Positions 1-13,015 of a stretch of DNA of 64,000 nt are shown here, piece after piece. Source of the stretch: Chrysopilus asiliformis (taxonomy: Eukaryota > Arthropoda > Insecta > Diptera > Rhagionidae). A program made the translations under genes and the position numbers. The notes below the pieces were generated by a model, which worked only from the letters and a program-made list of their open reading frames with translations, was not told the DNA's origin and searched no databases. Position 1 is the stretch's first letter. Each line of letters starts with the position of its first letter. The stretch spans positions 112,248,324-112,312,323 of the forward strand of contig OZ035960.1 of assembly GCA_964034945.1 (NCBI GenBank), written 5' to 3'.

Positions 1-1615
1 ATGTGGCGCGGATTGCGGGCGCACGGATTGAGCTAGAGACTTGAAATTTTGCGCAGATTGGTTTTTCGTAGAATGCAAGGCTAAGTTCGTTAACCCTTTG
101 ACGACCACAGGCAAGTATGCTTGCCCAAGAGTGTTCAGTACTTAAAATCGTCCACTTAAGAGATAGAGCAAAGGTATTAAAAGGTTTTTTTGTAGAGGAT
201 AGATGGGGCAATATAAATGTATGTGGCGGGAATTCTATGCCGGTTCCCCTGTGCCCCTATGATCCTAAATGAAAATTAAAATGATTTAACAAGGTTTTTT
301 ATTGCTCTTCCAGAAATTTTGGTAAAATGGTCTTAGAACGATTTCACTCTTAGCCTACGATATCTGTACTTGCGATTGCTTCGACGTCTACCACATGCAC
401 AACTAATTAAATTCAGTTTGTTCAAATTCAAAAATAAATACGTACATGAATTATATATAAGAATGTTGTCTTTCAATTTTAATTTTCGAGATAAAAAAAT
501 GAGGGGCAAGGAGGGGGTCTAGGGCCACCATTTTTTGTGGCATAACTATTATCAGGTCACAGATCATGAAAATGAAAAAAAAAATCAAAATCCCTTCGTC
601 CGAAAATGTGTGGTCGTCAAAGCGTTAATGGGCAAAAATGGGGGGTATTAAAAACTTTTATTAAAAGATGTTTTTTATAAATATTCTTTTACGTTTTATT
701 ACTTTCTTCTACGGAGTATAATAAAGTATTGTATTCATGAAAAATTTCGACCTCTTAATTTTGCCTAAAAAACATTTCCCGATCACTCCTGAGTCGATTG
801 GAGTCATATTTAAAAAATGTCTTTCTGTCTGTCAGTCTGTCAGTCTGTCAGTCTGTCAGTCTGTCAGTCTGTGTACAAGATTTCTCAAAAACTAATAGAG
901 CTTTGAAATTTTATAGGCATGTTGGGTCCTGAAATGGGACGATCCTATCAACTTTTGGTGGAAATCCGTTAAGCGGAAGTATCCAAAATGGCGGTTTTTC
1001 AAAAATCGCAATTTCGTTTTTCTCGATTTACTCCCAAACTACGGGTTTTTTAGTAGCCTTAAGTATGACAAAACTTGGAGAAAATAAAATTTCCCACACT
1101 TTTGTCTTTAGCTATAACTCGATATCTCCACCTGTTATCGAGATAAACCGTTATTTCCAAAAAACAGTTTTTTGCGATTATCTCGAAAACTAACGGGTTT
1201 TTGCTGACTGAATGTATGAAGTGAAATAATGAGAAGGGCATTCTGCACAATTTTGTCTTTCACCGTTATCCGTTATATTTTACCGTTATTGAGATATTTT
1301 CATTAATATGTAAAAAATCATATGTTTGCGAATAATTTGCAAACTAACGGTTTTTCGACAAATCAGTTAAAAGAATAATTAAAGATGTTAAAATTTTCTA
1401 CATTTTTGCCATTTACCGTAAATTGATATCTTTTACCGTTCTCAAGTTATCTCAAATTTTGTACGTTTTTGATATTTTTGGATGAACCAACAATTTATTG
1501 GGAGGTCGTCTTAGGTTGACAACGAGACAGGGCTCTAGCGTAAATTGCACAGGGTCGTAGATTTTGTAGAAGAAAGTTTTGTGTTGACCACAACTGATAT
1601 TTTTTTCTTTCTTTT
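1..1615 (+). repeat. Diffuse interspersed repeat with CTGTCAGT run
   Basis: Phrases such as GAGCTAGAGACTTGAAATTTT, TCTCGAAAACTAACGG and GTGTTGACCACAACTGATAT recur at 8000-8640, 25440-25800, 33500-33600 and 54640-55310. A (CTGTCAGT)n run of about 47 bp lies at 826-872. No coding frame of note. The piggyBac-like element interrupts the first part. Confidence 0.6.
94..624 (+). mobile_element. Non-autonomous piggyBac-like element
   Basis: Ends are CCCTTTGACGACCACA and, in reverse complement, CGCTTTGACGACCACA, flanked by TTAA on both sides (90-93 and 625-628). The flanks AAGTTCG and TTAATGGGCAAAAATGG are contiguous in the related repeat at 23471-23520 (minus strand), which is the empty site. The 531 bp hold no transposase frame. 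A subterminal palindrome GGCAAGTATGCTTGCC follows the left end. Confidence 0.8.
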
Positions 1616-2904
1616 TAATAGGTAGATATTATTTCTAATTGAATTCAAATTTACTTTTTACATTTACTTAAACCGGAATAAAATTTAATTATTGTTTTCC
1701 ATTTGCAGTACAAAATGAACATAACATTTCATTAAAATGTGATATAACATTATTACAAATTATCCTATGTTTAAAAAAGAAGAATGCAAATCGTAAAAAA
1801 ACAGCATCCCCTAGTGTTCGCTTTGTTTCCATGCAACCCATAGTCTTTTCATGCCATTTAAATGTGAAAAAGGCCAACGTTGTAAGTACGCTTACTGCAG
1901 CAAATTGCATAAATCCAATGTCCCTTTGTATCTTATTCCGATATTCATGCTCGTACGACATAAATATGTATATTTATCTGTTATACAGTCATTTTTACCA
2001 CCCAACTAAAGGGATGATGGTGCCACTATATGGATATTGTTGTTTCTACCACTCAACTAATACAAATGTATTAACAATTGTTAAGTGCTGGAGTGTATGT
2101 GCGAGTAATAATAAACGAATAACAAGGAAATGAAATTTTTGTTATTCGAACTAAAATACATCAGATTTTACCATATAGCATCGTGTATGAAGTTAACATA
2201 GATTTACACTTGCACGCACACGTGCAAATTGTACGCATTCGTCGTAAATTGTATTTAACAATGTAAACATTGAATTTGTGCTTTTAATGTTGCAAGTTAT
2301 TCATACACATTGCATTCATTACGTTCTTTATCCTCTTTTTCGTATTTCATACAATAATGTGATACAAACGCTATGCTTTTATGCTTCCATAGAAAAAAAA
2401 AATACGGCATTCTTGTTAAACATATTCCCATGGATATACCACCACCTTAGTTTGGTTCTTATTTTAGATGGATTTTATTGTGAAAGAAAATGAATTAAAA
2501 CAGTTCTGTGCATTTTAGTATTTTACACAACAAACTATTTAATGGAAGCATGGGTAAATCTAAGAACACTGAAAACATCACAATAAAAGTGGATTTTTCA
2601 TGGGAAATAATTTAGTCATCTTTTGAATGCTTTAAAAGGGTTAAATTTCGCCTTTTTGAATGGATATAAACCCCTCGCCCACCCTTCCCTCCGCTTTTTC
2701 ATGATTTTTGAATGATTTTTTGAAATTTCGCTTTTTCATGATTTTTCATAGCGTTGATACACTAACACACTAGCTTTCATGGCCCCGAAAAGACAATGAA
2801 AATAGACATTGCATTAAATTTTAAAACTTTCTACTTCTATAGAGGGAAAGTATTGTAGCCATGACGTAGATCAATTCGAGAACGGTGGCAGTTAGAAAAA
2901 CCTA
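1616..2904. other. AT-rich stretch, no gene recognised
   Basis: Short frames only (up to about 100 codons) with no motif I recognise. From about 2820 it joins a copy of the CGAGAACGG repeat seen again at 54640-54720. Confidence 0.4.
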
Positions 2905-3176
2905 CACTCAGAAAAATGGAGGCTAACTCGACGACCTACATACGGCGTAATTGGCCTCGGGCAGGCGCGCGTTCGCCTGCATGTGAGCAAGTAAAACTGA
3001 GTTGACCTGTGGTCGGAGAAATTCTGAAATTAAGCCACCAGCAGGTGAAGTAGGGCATTGGGAGCTGCACGAGTTGACCTTAGATAGGTTAACTCTGACC
3101 GCTAGCTGGCTTACAGAAACCTCTGTAAGGTCAGAGTTAACCTGACAAAAAGTTGACCTGGACATTTTTCTGAGTG
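2905..3176 (-). mobile_element. CACTCAG MITE, copy 1 (272 bp)
   Basis: Starts CACTCAGAAAAAT and ends ATTTTTCTGAGTG, with TA on each side. It is the same length as, and nearly identical to, the copies at 17991 and 33057, in opposite orientation. It carries a chance 80-codon frame that stays open in all three copies, and several AGGTCA half-sites. It is inserted in a repeat otherwise seen whole at 54640-55310. Confidence 0.8.
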
Positions 3177-3177
3177 T

Positions 3178-6100
3178 AGCGACTTGAAATTTTATATCTC
3201 TAACGGTTCTCAAGATATTTAAAAAAAAAAAGTTTTTCACAATTTTTGTGGTCAAGTTCATATCACCTAACCCTTTTCCCCTCTAATCACGCGACGCATT
3301 TTATAGAGAGCCCGAATATCAATTAAAATCTTAGTTTTCCTGTCAAAAAACTCCGCTCTCCGCTATACAACAGTACAAAAAATAAATACATTCACATTTG
3401 AAAAGTTCAAAAAAAAATCCATAGATTTTCTAAGATTTTGTACAGCAACACCCAATTTAAAATCGTGAAATCTTCGTAAGGAATTATTCCGAAATTGTTT
3501 CCATTGAAAATAAATTTTATCGCGTATGTAGAACTATTTGGCCGGGAGATTTGAAAATTCGGATGCTTGTAAATATTGTAATAATGAAGACAGTGTTTTC
3601 ATGACAAATATCAGAGATTGCAAAATTTTAGGTAAGTGAAATTCTCAACTATTTCTAATTAGTACGGTATGTTTATCTTTTGAAAGTGTTTGTCTGTTTC
3701 GAAAATTCAGAACATTTTGGTGTGTGCGCATCCGAAACAATGATAAATAAATACAGGAAATGATGTGAAATTCAATTCTAACTTTTGCTTTAGTTTCATT
3801 TAACTGAAGAAATTTTCTTAAATTATGTTCCTTATTTTCACGATTACAAACATGGATAGTCAATAGAAATATCAAAGCGGAAATTGGAGTTTAGATTATT
3901 GTTCTTAAGTTTTTTTTTCTTAAAATTAAAATGGAACTAAAGAAAACCCAAGCTATGGGTCACAACAACAAAACTGTGGAAACCCCCAATATTCACTATT
4001 CAACAAAACTGCCCAAACCCCCACCCAAAGCCTAATTATCAATTGTTGGGGTCACGACACCGAATTCGACACCGAAATTTCAATTCAAATATTACATTTT
4101 ATTTGGAAAATTTATTTATATCAAATTAGAAATTTTTGAGTATATCATCACTAAAATGTTGCTCCGATTGGATTTTGATGTATGGTGAACTTGTGTAAAA
4201 TCGTATTCTAAATATTTTTGTGTAAATAACTTTTTCTGCGCGAGGTACCATTCTCGAGATATTGGCTTTTTAAATTGTAACTGTATGTGGAGGCGAAATT
4301 GGTGGTCCGATTTTAATGAAAGAAATAAAGCTTAAAACATTATTTTCCAAACAAAAAAAACCGCATTAAAAAATACTTATTGGGTAAAAAGTCATATATA
4401 AGTTTTGGCCTAGGAATTTCCTTTTCGAACCACTGTGCATCGCGATATGTTTTTTGGGAAATTCAACATGGGCCGCCATGTTGAATTTCCCAAGAAAAAC
4501 CACACGGCAAATGAAAGTAGACATGGTTACCTACAGTTTAACCCCAGGTTAATCAAAATCAATGTACACAAACTTTGGGCAGCGGTGATGGCGGACGGTT
4601 TGACGAAGAACAACCCATATATTTATTTTCGTGGTATGCAAATGTTAATAAAAACCATAACGAAATGCTGTAAAAAAAACATTATTAAACCCTATTTAGG
4701 CCAATTTTCAGGGTATGTTCCGATTTTCCACAGCGATATTTCATAAAACTGCCTAAAAAACCACAATTTTCAATCAGAAGTCGAATATATTTAAACATTA
4801 AAGCATTCGGAGCAGATTAAACCACCAAAAAACACATATTTATTCTGGTTTTCATGAAAATTTTCAAACAAAATCATCGGTCAAACTATGGGCCAATTTA
4901 GGAGGAAAACATACGAAAACCTCCGTTTATTTGCACATGTAGGCCATGGTCCTTTGCAAAAGGATAAAAACGGAATTTGCAAATTTGTTTTCATATTTTA
5001 ATTTTGAGCACATAAAACCGATTTTTCATCATCATTCATTCAAACAACCGAATGAAAACAGCAAAATAAAGCGTACTACATTTTTATGAAAATTTCAAAA
5101 CAAACCGAAAATCTGTTTTTATATCGCGGCGGCGATTTTTTTTTTTAAATTAATTTCATTCCAACCCCAATCGACATCATAAAAAAAAGATCAGTGTTTG
5201 TATTCTCGCACAGAACTCGGAAAAATGCATGCATTTCAATTTAGCAATATATAAACATTCAAAGGAGTTTTCCGACAACGAGTTTTGTTTGTTTGTTTGT
5301 AATTTTTTCTCTCTGAAATTTAACCTGAATTTTAACAAAGTTCGCGTAAATTGTTGCTAATTGGCTTGGAATTTTGTTTTCCCTTTTCATTAATGGAGAT
5401 TTGTGATTTTTCACAATGTGTACAAATTTCAATTTAGATTGAAAATTTAAAAAAAAAAACTTTTCGATTTGATTCAAAAACTTGAATGAACTCGAAACTA
5501 ACATTTAATCACCCAGAGAATTTAATTTTTATTGTGTGGGCAAAATTCACCTTAAAACTATTATGAATTTTGCGGGAAAACTCATCCTCTCTCATATTTT
5601 ACAAATTACCTTAACAAGGAAAAACTTCAGATAAACAACTCAAGTAGATACCAACATTTTAAAGTTCTATATTTACCTACCCTATACAAGAAAGTGCACT
5701 TCGTATATTCATTATATGCTCTAGCAACACACATAAATATATAAATTAGAAATTTTCATGCATAAAAGTAAAATATTTACCTGTATATTTCCAATTTATT
5801 TTCCCACATGTACCAACAGTGTTCCAATAAACTCGTATTTCAGTAAAGTTTAAGTGTTTCTGAATTTTGACTATAAATCGCTTAAGTTTTACTAGTGCGA
5901 TTTGCCACTATAAGAAACTTTCCCGACCAATTTCGGTTTGTTTTACACCCGTTAGTAAGTAAACTAAATTATGTAGACTTAATATGAAAATCATTCAAGT
6001 ATGTGAATTTAATTTACAAGTCTTTTTACTGTTGGTTAAGTAGAATGCAAATACGATAAATTAAAAATGTGATTTCATTTAACAAAATTATAACCTGGAA

Positions 6101-6579
6101 ATTCGCAAATTAGTATTTAACTTAAGGTTGTCTTAAATTCATTCATACACTACTGGATGGGAAATTTAAAGCCATTAGTGATTTTTTTTTTAAATTATCT
6201 AATTAGCTGTTTTCAACTATTTTCGTTATTATATATAAAATTGCCATCTGGCAATGCTATCAAATTTATTAGCGAAACAAGCGCCACCACGCGGTTTATT
6301 GAACCACTATATCCAGTTAACGATCAAAGTTACTTGTCAAATATCTTTGCCACATATTTGACAGGTAAATTGGATGGCCAAATGTGAATTTAGACGATCC
6401 AATTAATTTTAAAACGCTTCTGCTTGATTTTATCCACAAAATATCAGTTGTGATCATCACAAACCAGATTTGAATTGCTCTTTTGAGGTTAGGGCTATCA
6501 AAATCGTGTTGAATTCAAAAAAGAAAATTATTTTGTATTAGATTTCTTGGATTCATCTTCATCTACTGAAGAAGAATAA
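3178..6579. other. AT-rich intergenic or intronic DNA
   Basis: No gene recognised. Features are a tail of the CTCAAGATATTT repeat to about 3260, the palindrome at 4454-4493, and a fragment GATATCAGTTGTGATCA-like at about 6440 from the diffuse repeat family. Confidence 0.4.
4454..4493. repeat. Perfect 18-bp inverted repeat, 4-nt loop
   Basis: TTGGGAAATTCAACATGG, then GCCG, then the exact complement. Single occurrence; function unknown. Confidence 0.8.
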
Positions 6580-6583
6580 TTTG

Positions 6584-6762
6584 TGTCAGGATCACGGGCA
6601 GTTGGATTAAGGGAAATTCAGAAATAAAACACCGCACGGTTAAGATAAATTCAAGAAACTTTATTCCTCGACTTCGGTATAACTTCTCTCGCTCGATTTC
6701 TATTCTTGACTGACTCTCCCTCGTCCATCACCAGGATTGCCAGCGCTCGGTTTCGCCTGACA
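6584..6762 (-). mobile_element. Solo-LTR candidate (179 bp)
   Basis: Ends TGTCAGG and CCTGACA, with TTTG directly repeated on both sides (6580-6583 and 6763-6766). Inside are AATAAAA and TTTATTCCTCG, as in insect LTR retrotransposon LTRs. No internal coding region remains. Strand and superfamily are uncertain. Confidence 0.45.
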
Positions 6763-6766
6763 TTTG

Positions 6767-7990
6767 TTTTCAAATTTTAAGCACGTTTTCTAATGGACAA
6801 AATACATTTTTTTAAATTCCCTTCAGAATGGTTATTTTCGACATTTTTAACAAATTAATTTCAATTGGGCACTTAATAAATACATTTCACAAATCACGTG
6901 TCAGTTCCTCGAACTGCGGAAATCTAGATTAAGGGCATTTTCAATTAACAAAAGTGGACAGCAGAAAAATTAATATCGAAAAATGCTTTGAGAGATTCAT
7001 TTAAATTGGCAACAGCAAAAATTATCCCGTCTGAACAATTAATGATTTTTTGTTGCTACTCACATTTTCTTTCACTTCAGTACAGAAAAACACAAACCGA
7101 AATTAAAAACCAGGCAGAAATTTTAATCATTACTGGAAAACTGAAGTTCTAGGAAATTTTACGAATTCTTATTTTCAAATTGAAGTGCTTTCTGGAATTC
7201 AATCAAATCGAAAGCATATAAAAATGATAAAAGAGAGAGTTGGAATAGAGGAGTTTCTGAGGTGGGATGAGGTGAAATCATTGAAAATTACAAGGCCATC
7301 AAAATAAGGAAAAAAAGACACAATTTCAAAATGGATTCTAAGTGAAAAAATCAACCGAAAGCAGAAAAAAGTTAATTTCAATCGCTTTTAACCATCATAT
7401 AATCCAAACGCCAACCAAGTCAGATTTCTGTACTTCATAACTCACTTTCCCCCTCCTTTTTTAAGGAAAAATGGAAAAAACACTTTCGCCTTCTTCATTC
7501 TATTCTTGACTTGATTTTGTTCTTCGTCATTCTCCTATTTTATGGAAAAATTCCCACTTTTCCGGATCTTGTTTTTAAGTCTTTTATGCTATGACTGCAT
7601 TTGACTACATGCTATCGCATTTTCAACACGGAATAATAAAATCAAGGACCTATAACTTTATTGAAGTAAAAAAAGTGTGATTGCTTTACCAACAACGCCC
7701 TCCCCACTTTCCCTCCCAACACAATTTATCCTAAATTTTAGACCGCGTCAAAAGTATTAATAATTAAATTCTTCCTTACATCTTCTTAAATAACGCTCAA
7801 AACTCCGATCAATTTCCATTTGTTAGAACATTTGTAAGGTTTTGTACGGGGAACCTAAATTCACTATTCTTTCCTTCCTCCGCTCTATGGCACTACATCT
7901 CAATTTGGGACTAGACTTTCACCATACAAATTTTCTTCCCTGCTACACGCACCTGCAGTTTTACATTTACGCGAGCCATGAGTTGACTTA
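6767..7990. other. No recognisable gene or repeat
   Basis: AT-rich unique-looking DNA; only short frames. Confidence 0.35.
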
Positions 7991-7999
7991 ACGACTTGA

Positions 8000-8640
8000 A
8001 ATAAGTTTCACAAACATCTTAGTGTTCTGTCAACTTTTGAAAAACTAACGGTAGCTATAACGGGTACCCCCACAGAACTATATAACATAGAACAGCTGTC
8101 ACCATACAAAGCTCTGCTGAAAAATGGTCCCAAAAGTATTTCCCTCTTTATCGTACTTGAACGCATCCACTGAACTGTATAAGGTCGCGAGATTCAAATT
8201 TAGTTTGCTGCGAAATTCAAATTTCACAAGTTTGAGACTAACTTTAGGCGCAAACAAATAACTTTAGGCGCCAACACCATTCCGAAAGTCGATTTTCCTT
8301 TGACAGCTCACGGTTTAAACGAGAGGACTATATTTATTTTCATACGGTTATCTTGCTCTTACTTGACTCGTTTTGATTCACTGAACTGTATTGAAATGGG
8401 ACCATTTGAGACAGCAAATCGAGCGATCTAGTATATCTATGGGTACCCCACATAAAATTTTTCCTAAAAAAATACCGTTTTTTGAAAATCTCTCGAAACC
8501 TATGCGCTTTTGGGAAAAAATTAATATAAAAAAATTTAAAGGATATAAATTTTTTTACATTTTTTGCTTTTTTTTTAAATTAAATATTGCAGAGCAAAGT
8601 TTTGTGGTGATCACAACTGATATTTTATTTTTCAAGGTTG
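8000..8640 (+). repeat. Diffuse AACGGTAGCTATAACGGGTACC repeat
   Basis: Collinear with 54780-55310: AACGGTAGCTATAACGGGTA, AAAATACCG, GCAGAGCAAAGTTTTGTG and GATCACAACTGATATTTT appear in the same order. An extra 300 bp after 8090 is not shared. Confidence 0.6.
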
Positions 8641-9412
8641 AAATTTTGTGCGCTAAAACACCCCCTTCACCCAATAGCGAAAACGTGATCAAGGAAGGGG
8701 ATTATCGGTGATAAAAATCGGGGATAAAAATAATCAAGACGAAAAGACGCAATCATTTAAGCCGTTAAAAGATTGTGAGGCGTTTTTTTTTAATTTGTAA
8801 ATATCCATCCCACATAAGTATTACGAAAGGATCTCAGCGACCGAGATTTCGGTGGCAAGATCTCATCGACGGGATCTCAGCGAAACCGATGAAAGGAAAA
8901 GTAATTTTCCTAAGAATAACCCTGCAATTTCAAGCTGTTGAAGTCCCATCATTAAACACTACCGGACGAGGAAATTTTCTTATCTCTTGAAATCACTTGA
9001 CTTAAATCAAGACGACTTTTACATCCGCATTTTTCAATTACCCATTTAGTCTCCATGAAATTTCCCCATTGTTTAAAAGTAAAAAAAAAACGTCTCTTTC
9101 TGCATTGCCTGCCCCAAAAGTCCGCCTTCGCTTATTCAACTGCTGGCGTTTTTTTTATCCAAAAACGCACAAACACTTGAAGATAATATCGCCAGGGCAA
9201 AATAGAAAAATCTAAGGAAAAAAAAATTTTTAAACCAAAAATTCAGTAGCACTAACAGAAACGAAAATAGATGAGAAAAATATTTTTGCGACTCTTTATC
9301 CAGTTTTTTTTTTTTTCTTGGTGCGATTTTCTTCTATTCCAATGTTGACGATCCCAAGTAGAAATTCATGTATTCGAAGAAGTCCTTTGTGAAGTTAAGA
9401 AGATTAAGAGAT
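8641..9412. other. AT-rich DNA without gene
   Basis: No motif recognised. A short direct repeat of GATCTCA(T)CGAC phrases occurs at about 8830-8885. Confidence 0.3.
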
Positions 9413-9643
9413 TTAGTATCGATCAGCATTAATGGAATGTTTACCAGAGAATTTCTGTATCCACGTTGATAAGAAAGTGGCTCCTTTGCAGGATTCCCGA
9501 AGGTATGGGGTCTTGAGAGAAAATCGACGAATTGGTATAGACTGGTAACTCTGTAAATATCCTAAATAATATCGAAGGATATGCGGGTACAGTTGGCTCC
9601 CCATCGCCCATATCCTTGTCAGTATTGTGCGATTACAGTACAT
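9413..9643 (-). pseudogene. Possible Jockey-type reverse transcriptase scrap
   Basis: The 76-codon minus frame contains ILTRIWAMGSQLYP, YLQSYQSIPIRR, and later KFSGKHS. These resemble the C-terminal thumb region of Jockey-clade non-LTR reverse transcriptases (compare the typical motif LKPIWTYGIQLWG followed by QRFQSK-LR). The upstream sequence is shifted or stopped, so only a relic is left. This is a pattern match by eye. Confidence 0.35.
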
Positions 9644-10214
9644 ATTAGTCGGTTATCTCCATATAAGCTTTTCTACATCTTAACAGGACCAACGATGGAT
9701 TGATTGGATTCTGAGGAATTGTGCAACTAAACGAAAGGGGAGGCCAAAAATTATTCAACTTTCTTTCGTTACGGGACTCTACTACATGCTCGTGTAATAC
9801 AACAAATTCATAAATTCGTAGATATTTGATATGGCTTGGCTTGCATAATAGTTAACAAGTTTCCAAAAGTTTATCAACATTAAATATCTGTCTGCAACAT
9901 CAAACATATTACATCGTTCTCCATTTATAAGTGGAAGTTCTGGATTTCAGTGGATCTAAACTTGGCATTCACGAAGTGCAAAAAAATCAAGATCAAGAAA
10001 TGTGTCTAGAATAGATAGGGCAAGTGGAATAAAATAAAATGCAAAAAATAAAATAATAAAATACAAAAAAAAACTTTCAAAATTTTAGTTCAATCGGTTG
10101 AATGGACCTGAGGTCAGAAACCTGAAATTTTCACAGTTGGTTATAAGGCAGATGGCAGTCTTTTCAAACCACTCGGTATAATTTGAAAAGATGGACCCCG
10201 AGGTCGAATTTAAA

Positions 10215-10287
10215 GCTAATCCGTTTCGAATTTCAAGCCAATCAGTTTCGAATTTCAAGCCAATCAGTTTCGAATTTCAAGCCAATC
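10215..10287 (+). repeat. 22-bp unit repeated three times
   Basis: CGAATTTCAAGCCAATCAGT plus TT, three consecutive units. It is a local amplification of the AAATTTCAAGTCAATCGGTT phrase of the CTTGCATACCCGTC repeat family. Confidence 0.75.
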
Positions 10288-10349
10288 AGAAAAAAAAACT
10301 CCAGATTCCGTTACCCCCGTCCCTAACTTCCGGGCTACTTTTTGTATAT

Positions 10350-10645
10350 CTATGTTAAAGCTGGACCCCCAATGACTATCTATGCCGAATTTAAGGTCAA
10401 TCGGCTTTGTAGTTTTCCCGCGAAAGAGTAACAACGAAGAAAAACCAAGCTTCGGATTCACTTTGTCCCCTCCTCTTGCTCCCTCCTCTTACTCCTTCCC
10501 CTTACTCCCACTCGGGCTATTTTCCAATATGCCTATGATGGAACCAGTCCTACAGCAAATTTCCATTCCGAATTTCAAGTCAATCGGTTCAACCGTTTTC
10601 ACGTAAAAGAAGAACAGACAGATAGACAGACATCAACTCATCATC
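10350..10645 (+). repeat. CTTGCATACCCGTC-family repeat, 3' part
   Basis: Runs GAATTTAAGGTCAATCGGCT, CCCGCGAAAGAGTAAC, and the AACAGACAGATAGACAGAC tail to ACATCAACTCATC. It faces the copy at 10655 tail to tail. Confidence 0.65.
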
Positions 10646-10654
10646 ATCATATCA

Positions 10655-10895
10655 TACTAATATATAAAAATGAGTTGGTGTCTGTCTGTCTGTTCCTCTT
10701 TCACGGAAAAACGGCTGAACCGATTGACTTGAAATTTGGCATGAGTGTCGCGAGTAGCGCGAGGGGTGGGGGAGTAAGGGGAGGGGGTAAAGTGATTTCG
10801 AAACTTAGTTTTTGCGCTATATTACTCTTTCGCGGGGAAACTACCGAGCCGATTTGCCTGAAATTTAGCTCCAACATAGACCATCAAATCGAAGT
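10655..10895 (-). repeat. CTTGCATACCCGTC-family repeat, minus strand
   Basis: TAATATATAAAAATGAGTTG, (CTGT)n, the AACGGCTGAACCGATTGACTT block and AAATTTAGCTCCAACATAGA match the copies at 28692, 52820 and 62149. Its distal end is lost. Confidence 0.7.
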
Positions 10896-12530
10896 GATTT
10901 TGGCGGGTGCGGGGAAGAGAATTTTCTGCCGACTGGGGCGAGGGACGGCACAAGAGGCAAGGATTGTTTCTCGTTCACACCAACTAGGAAAGTTTCGCTT
11001 CACACATTGTCAAAAGGAAATGAAATTTCTTGGATTGTCCATGGATTGGATTGGATTGTCTATTCTTTGATTTTATGTTCAGTTTTTTAAAAAAGGCTTA
11101 CTTTAAAAAATCGTTTTTCAAAAAAAAAAATTGTTTTTGATTATAGAAAAAGTTTTTAATCTTCAACTTTTTGAATTTCTATTTATTTCTTACCGCCTGC
11201 TTAATACACCCACAATAGAAAGCTTACATTTCCCTATCAAAAAAAAAATAAAACCAATTTATTTCTATGGTTTAAAATCGTCACCATTTATCTCAAAATA
11301 AAAAAATATGTTATTTATTTCTTATCCCTTCAATCACTCTGACATTGACATTTTGAAAAGGTTAACTACCTCTGCTTAATTTTGATTACCGCATTGACTT
11401 CACACACTTCGTATATAAAAGATTTCGATTATTCAGGATTACTTTGACTTGTTTAGTAAAGGAGCTCAGGAATCTGCTTGAATGGCCCCAAAAGTGAAGG
11501 TAGTTTCGGAGCATAGAGCCGATAAAAGGTCCTTGAATGGCACCAGGAGTAAATTTCAAGTTGCCAGCTATCCATCTTCGTGTCCTTATCTTGACATAAT
11601 ATTGTATCGGGGAAGCAGCTATACACAAATATTGTAAATGGCATAAGATATAACAGCATTAGGGATTCTGCTTATATAGTTACGACATTACAGATGGTTA
11701 TACCCTACCTGGTATTTGGGATCCCTCATCGCTACCTTTACACATTTATTAAGGCGACCGGATAATTTTAAACAGTAATTCCGAGCAACCCCAGACTACT
11801 TACACTGGGAAAATTCAACGTGGCCACGGCCGGCGCGGCGGCGGCAAGAAGAAAGACGGGCGGGCCCAGAACCCCTTTTTCACATTTTGATGTCGACATC
11901 GGGCCATATTGAACGACAGATGGCTAAAATTATTCTTTGCCATTTTCTCGGGGTGCTAAAGTGCTCAAAAGTTGTCGTATCCATAATCCTTAATGGTTGA
12001 CGACATAAAAATTGTCCTTCGTGTCTGCGTATATATACCTTCCTTTTTCTTAAAGGTAATTCAGTTGATGCGACAGTTGATCACAACGACCGCTTTTGAT
12101 AATTTCATGAGCTTTTTCTGTTTGCCCTTTTTATTATTTCATTTTTCTCGCTACCTTTTTTACCATTGAGAAACGTTGAAATGGTAACGAAAGAATGAAA
12201 AAATACGTGAATACTGGTGTAAAAGGTGTTTAAAACAGCCTTTTATATTATGCTATGTCATCCGTTAATCACTTAAAGATATTGCTGTGAATTGGACTTG
12301 TATAGTCATTTTTCAAAAAGGGGAAACAATGTCTTAAGTTAAAATTCATGATTAAGTGCGAAAATTTCGGCCTTTTACTAATATTCAAGTCTAATTGCTC
12401 ATTTTTTATGTTTTAAGTGTATTTTATTTCATTGGAAAAAATTTTGGTTTAAGGGGGGAGGGCTGCAGAGATCGGAAAAGGAATAAAGCAAAAATTTTTT
12501 TTGCACTATATTTATTTTAAAAAAAAATAT
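10896..12530. other. AT-rich DNA with a GC-rich patch
   Basis: No gene recognised. An 80-codon minus frame at 11628-11386 shows no motif. A short GC-rich patch sits at about 11815-11875. Confidence 0.35.
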
Positions 12531-12544
12531 TTTTTATTTTATCC

Positions 12545-13015
12545 TTTTTCATCATTTTGTATTTGATTAATACTAAAAATGCAAAATGCAGACGAAGGTC
12601 TTTCACTTGTTTATACTTTTTAGTCTTCGACTCCCTGACTTTGAGATATTCTTGACTCCAGAATCGGATTCATCGACCCATAAAACCCCCGGATGAGATT
12701 TTCTCCGGATACTCTGCGGAAAAACAAAATCACGTTATCCTAACAGCACCTTCCGTTATCCTTACAGATTTCTTGATGCCAGCATCGGATTCAGCGACCC
12801 CAAAAATCTCATAATGAGACTTTTCCGGAAAATTTGAGGACAAGGATAATCACGTTGTTCTTACAGGACCTTCTCCTTGCAAGGACGAAATAGTGAAAAT
12901 ATTGTATTGTCAAAAGATTTACGTATATGTAAATTTCAAGTCAATCGGATAAGTGGAAGTGGGTCAAAATTAAATTGCAGGATTTGGCCCAGACAGACAG
13001 ACAGACACAAGTTGA
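12545..13015 (-). repeat. AGCTTTTATTTAGCTTGC-family repeat
   Basis: Contains two copies of a unit with GGATTCAGCGACCC and CCGTTATCCTTACAG, then TCAAGTCAATCGG and CAGACAGACAGACAC. Same family as 19762, 22196, 39481 and 62630. Confidence 0.6.
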
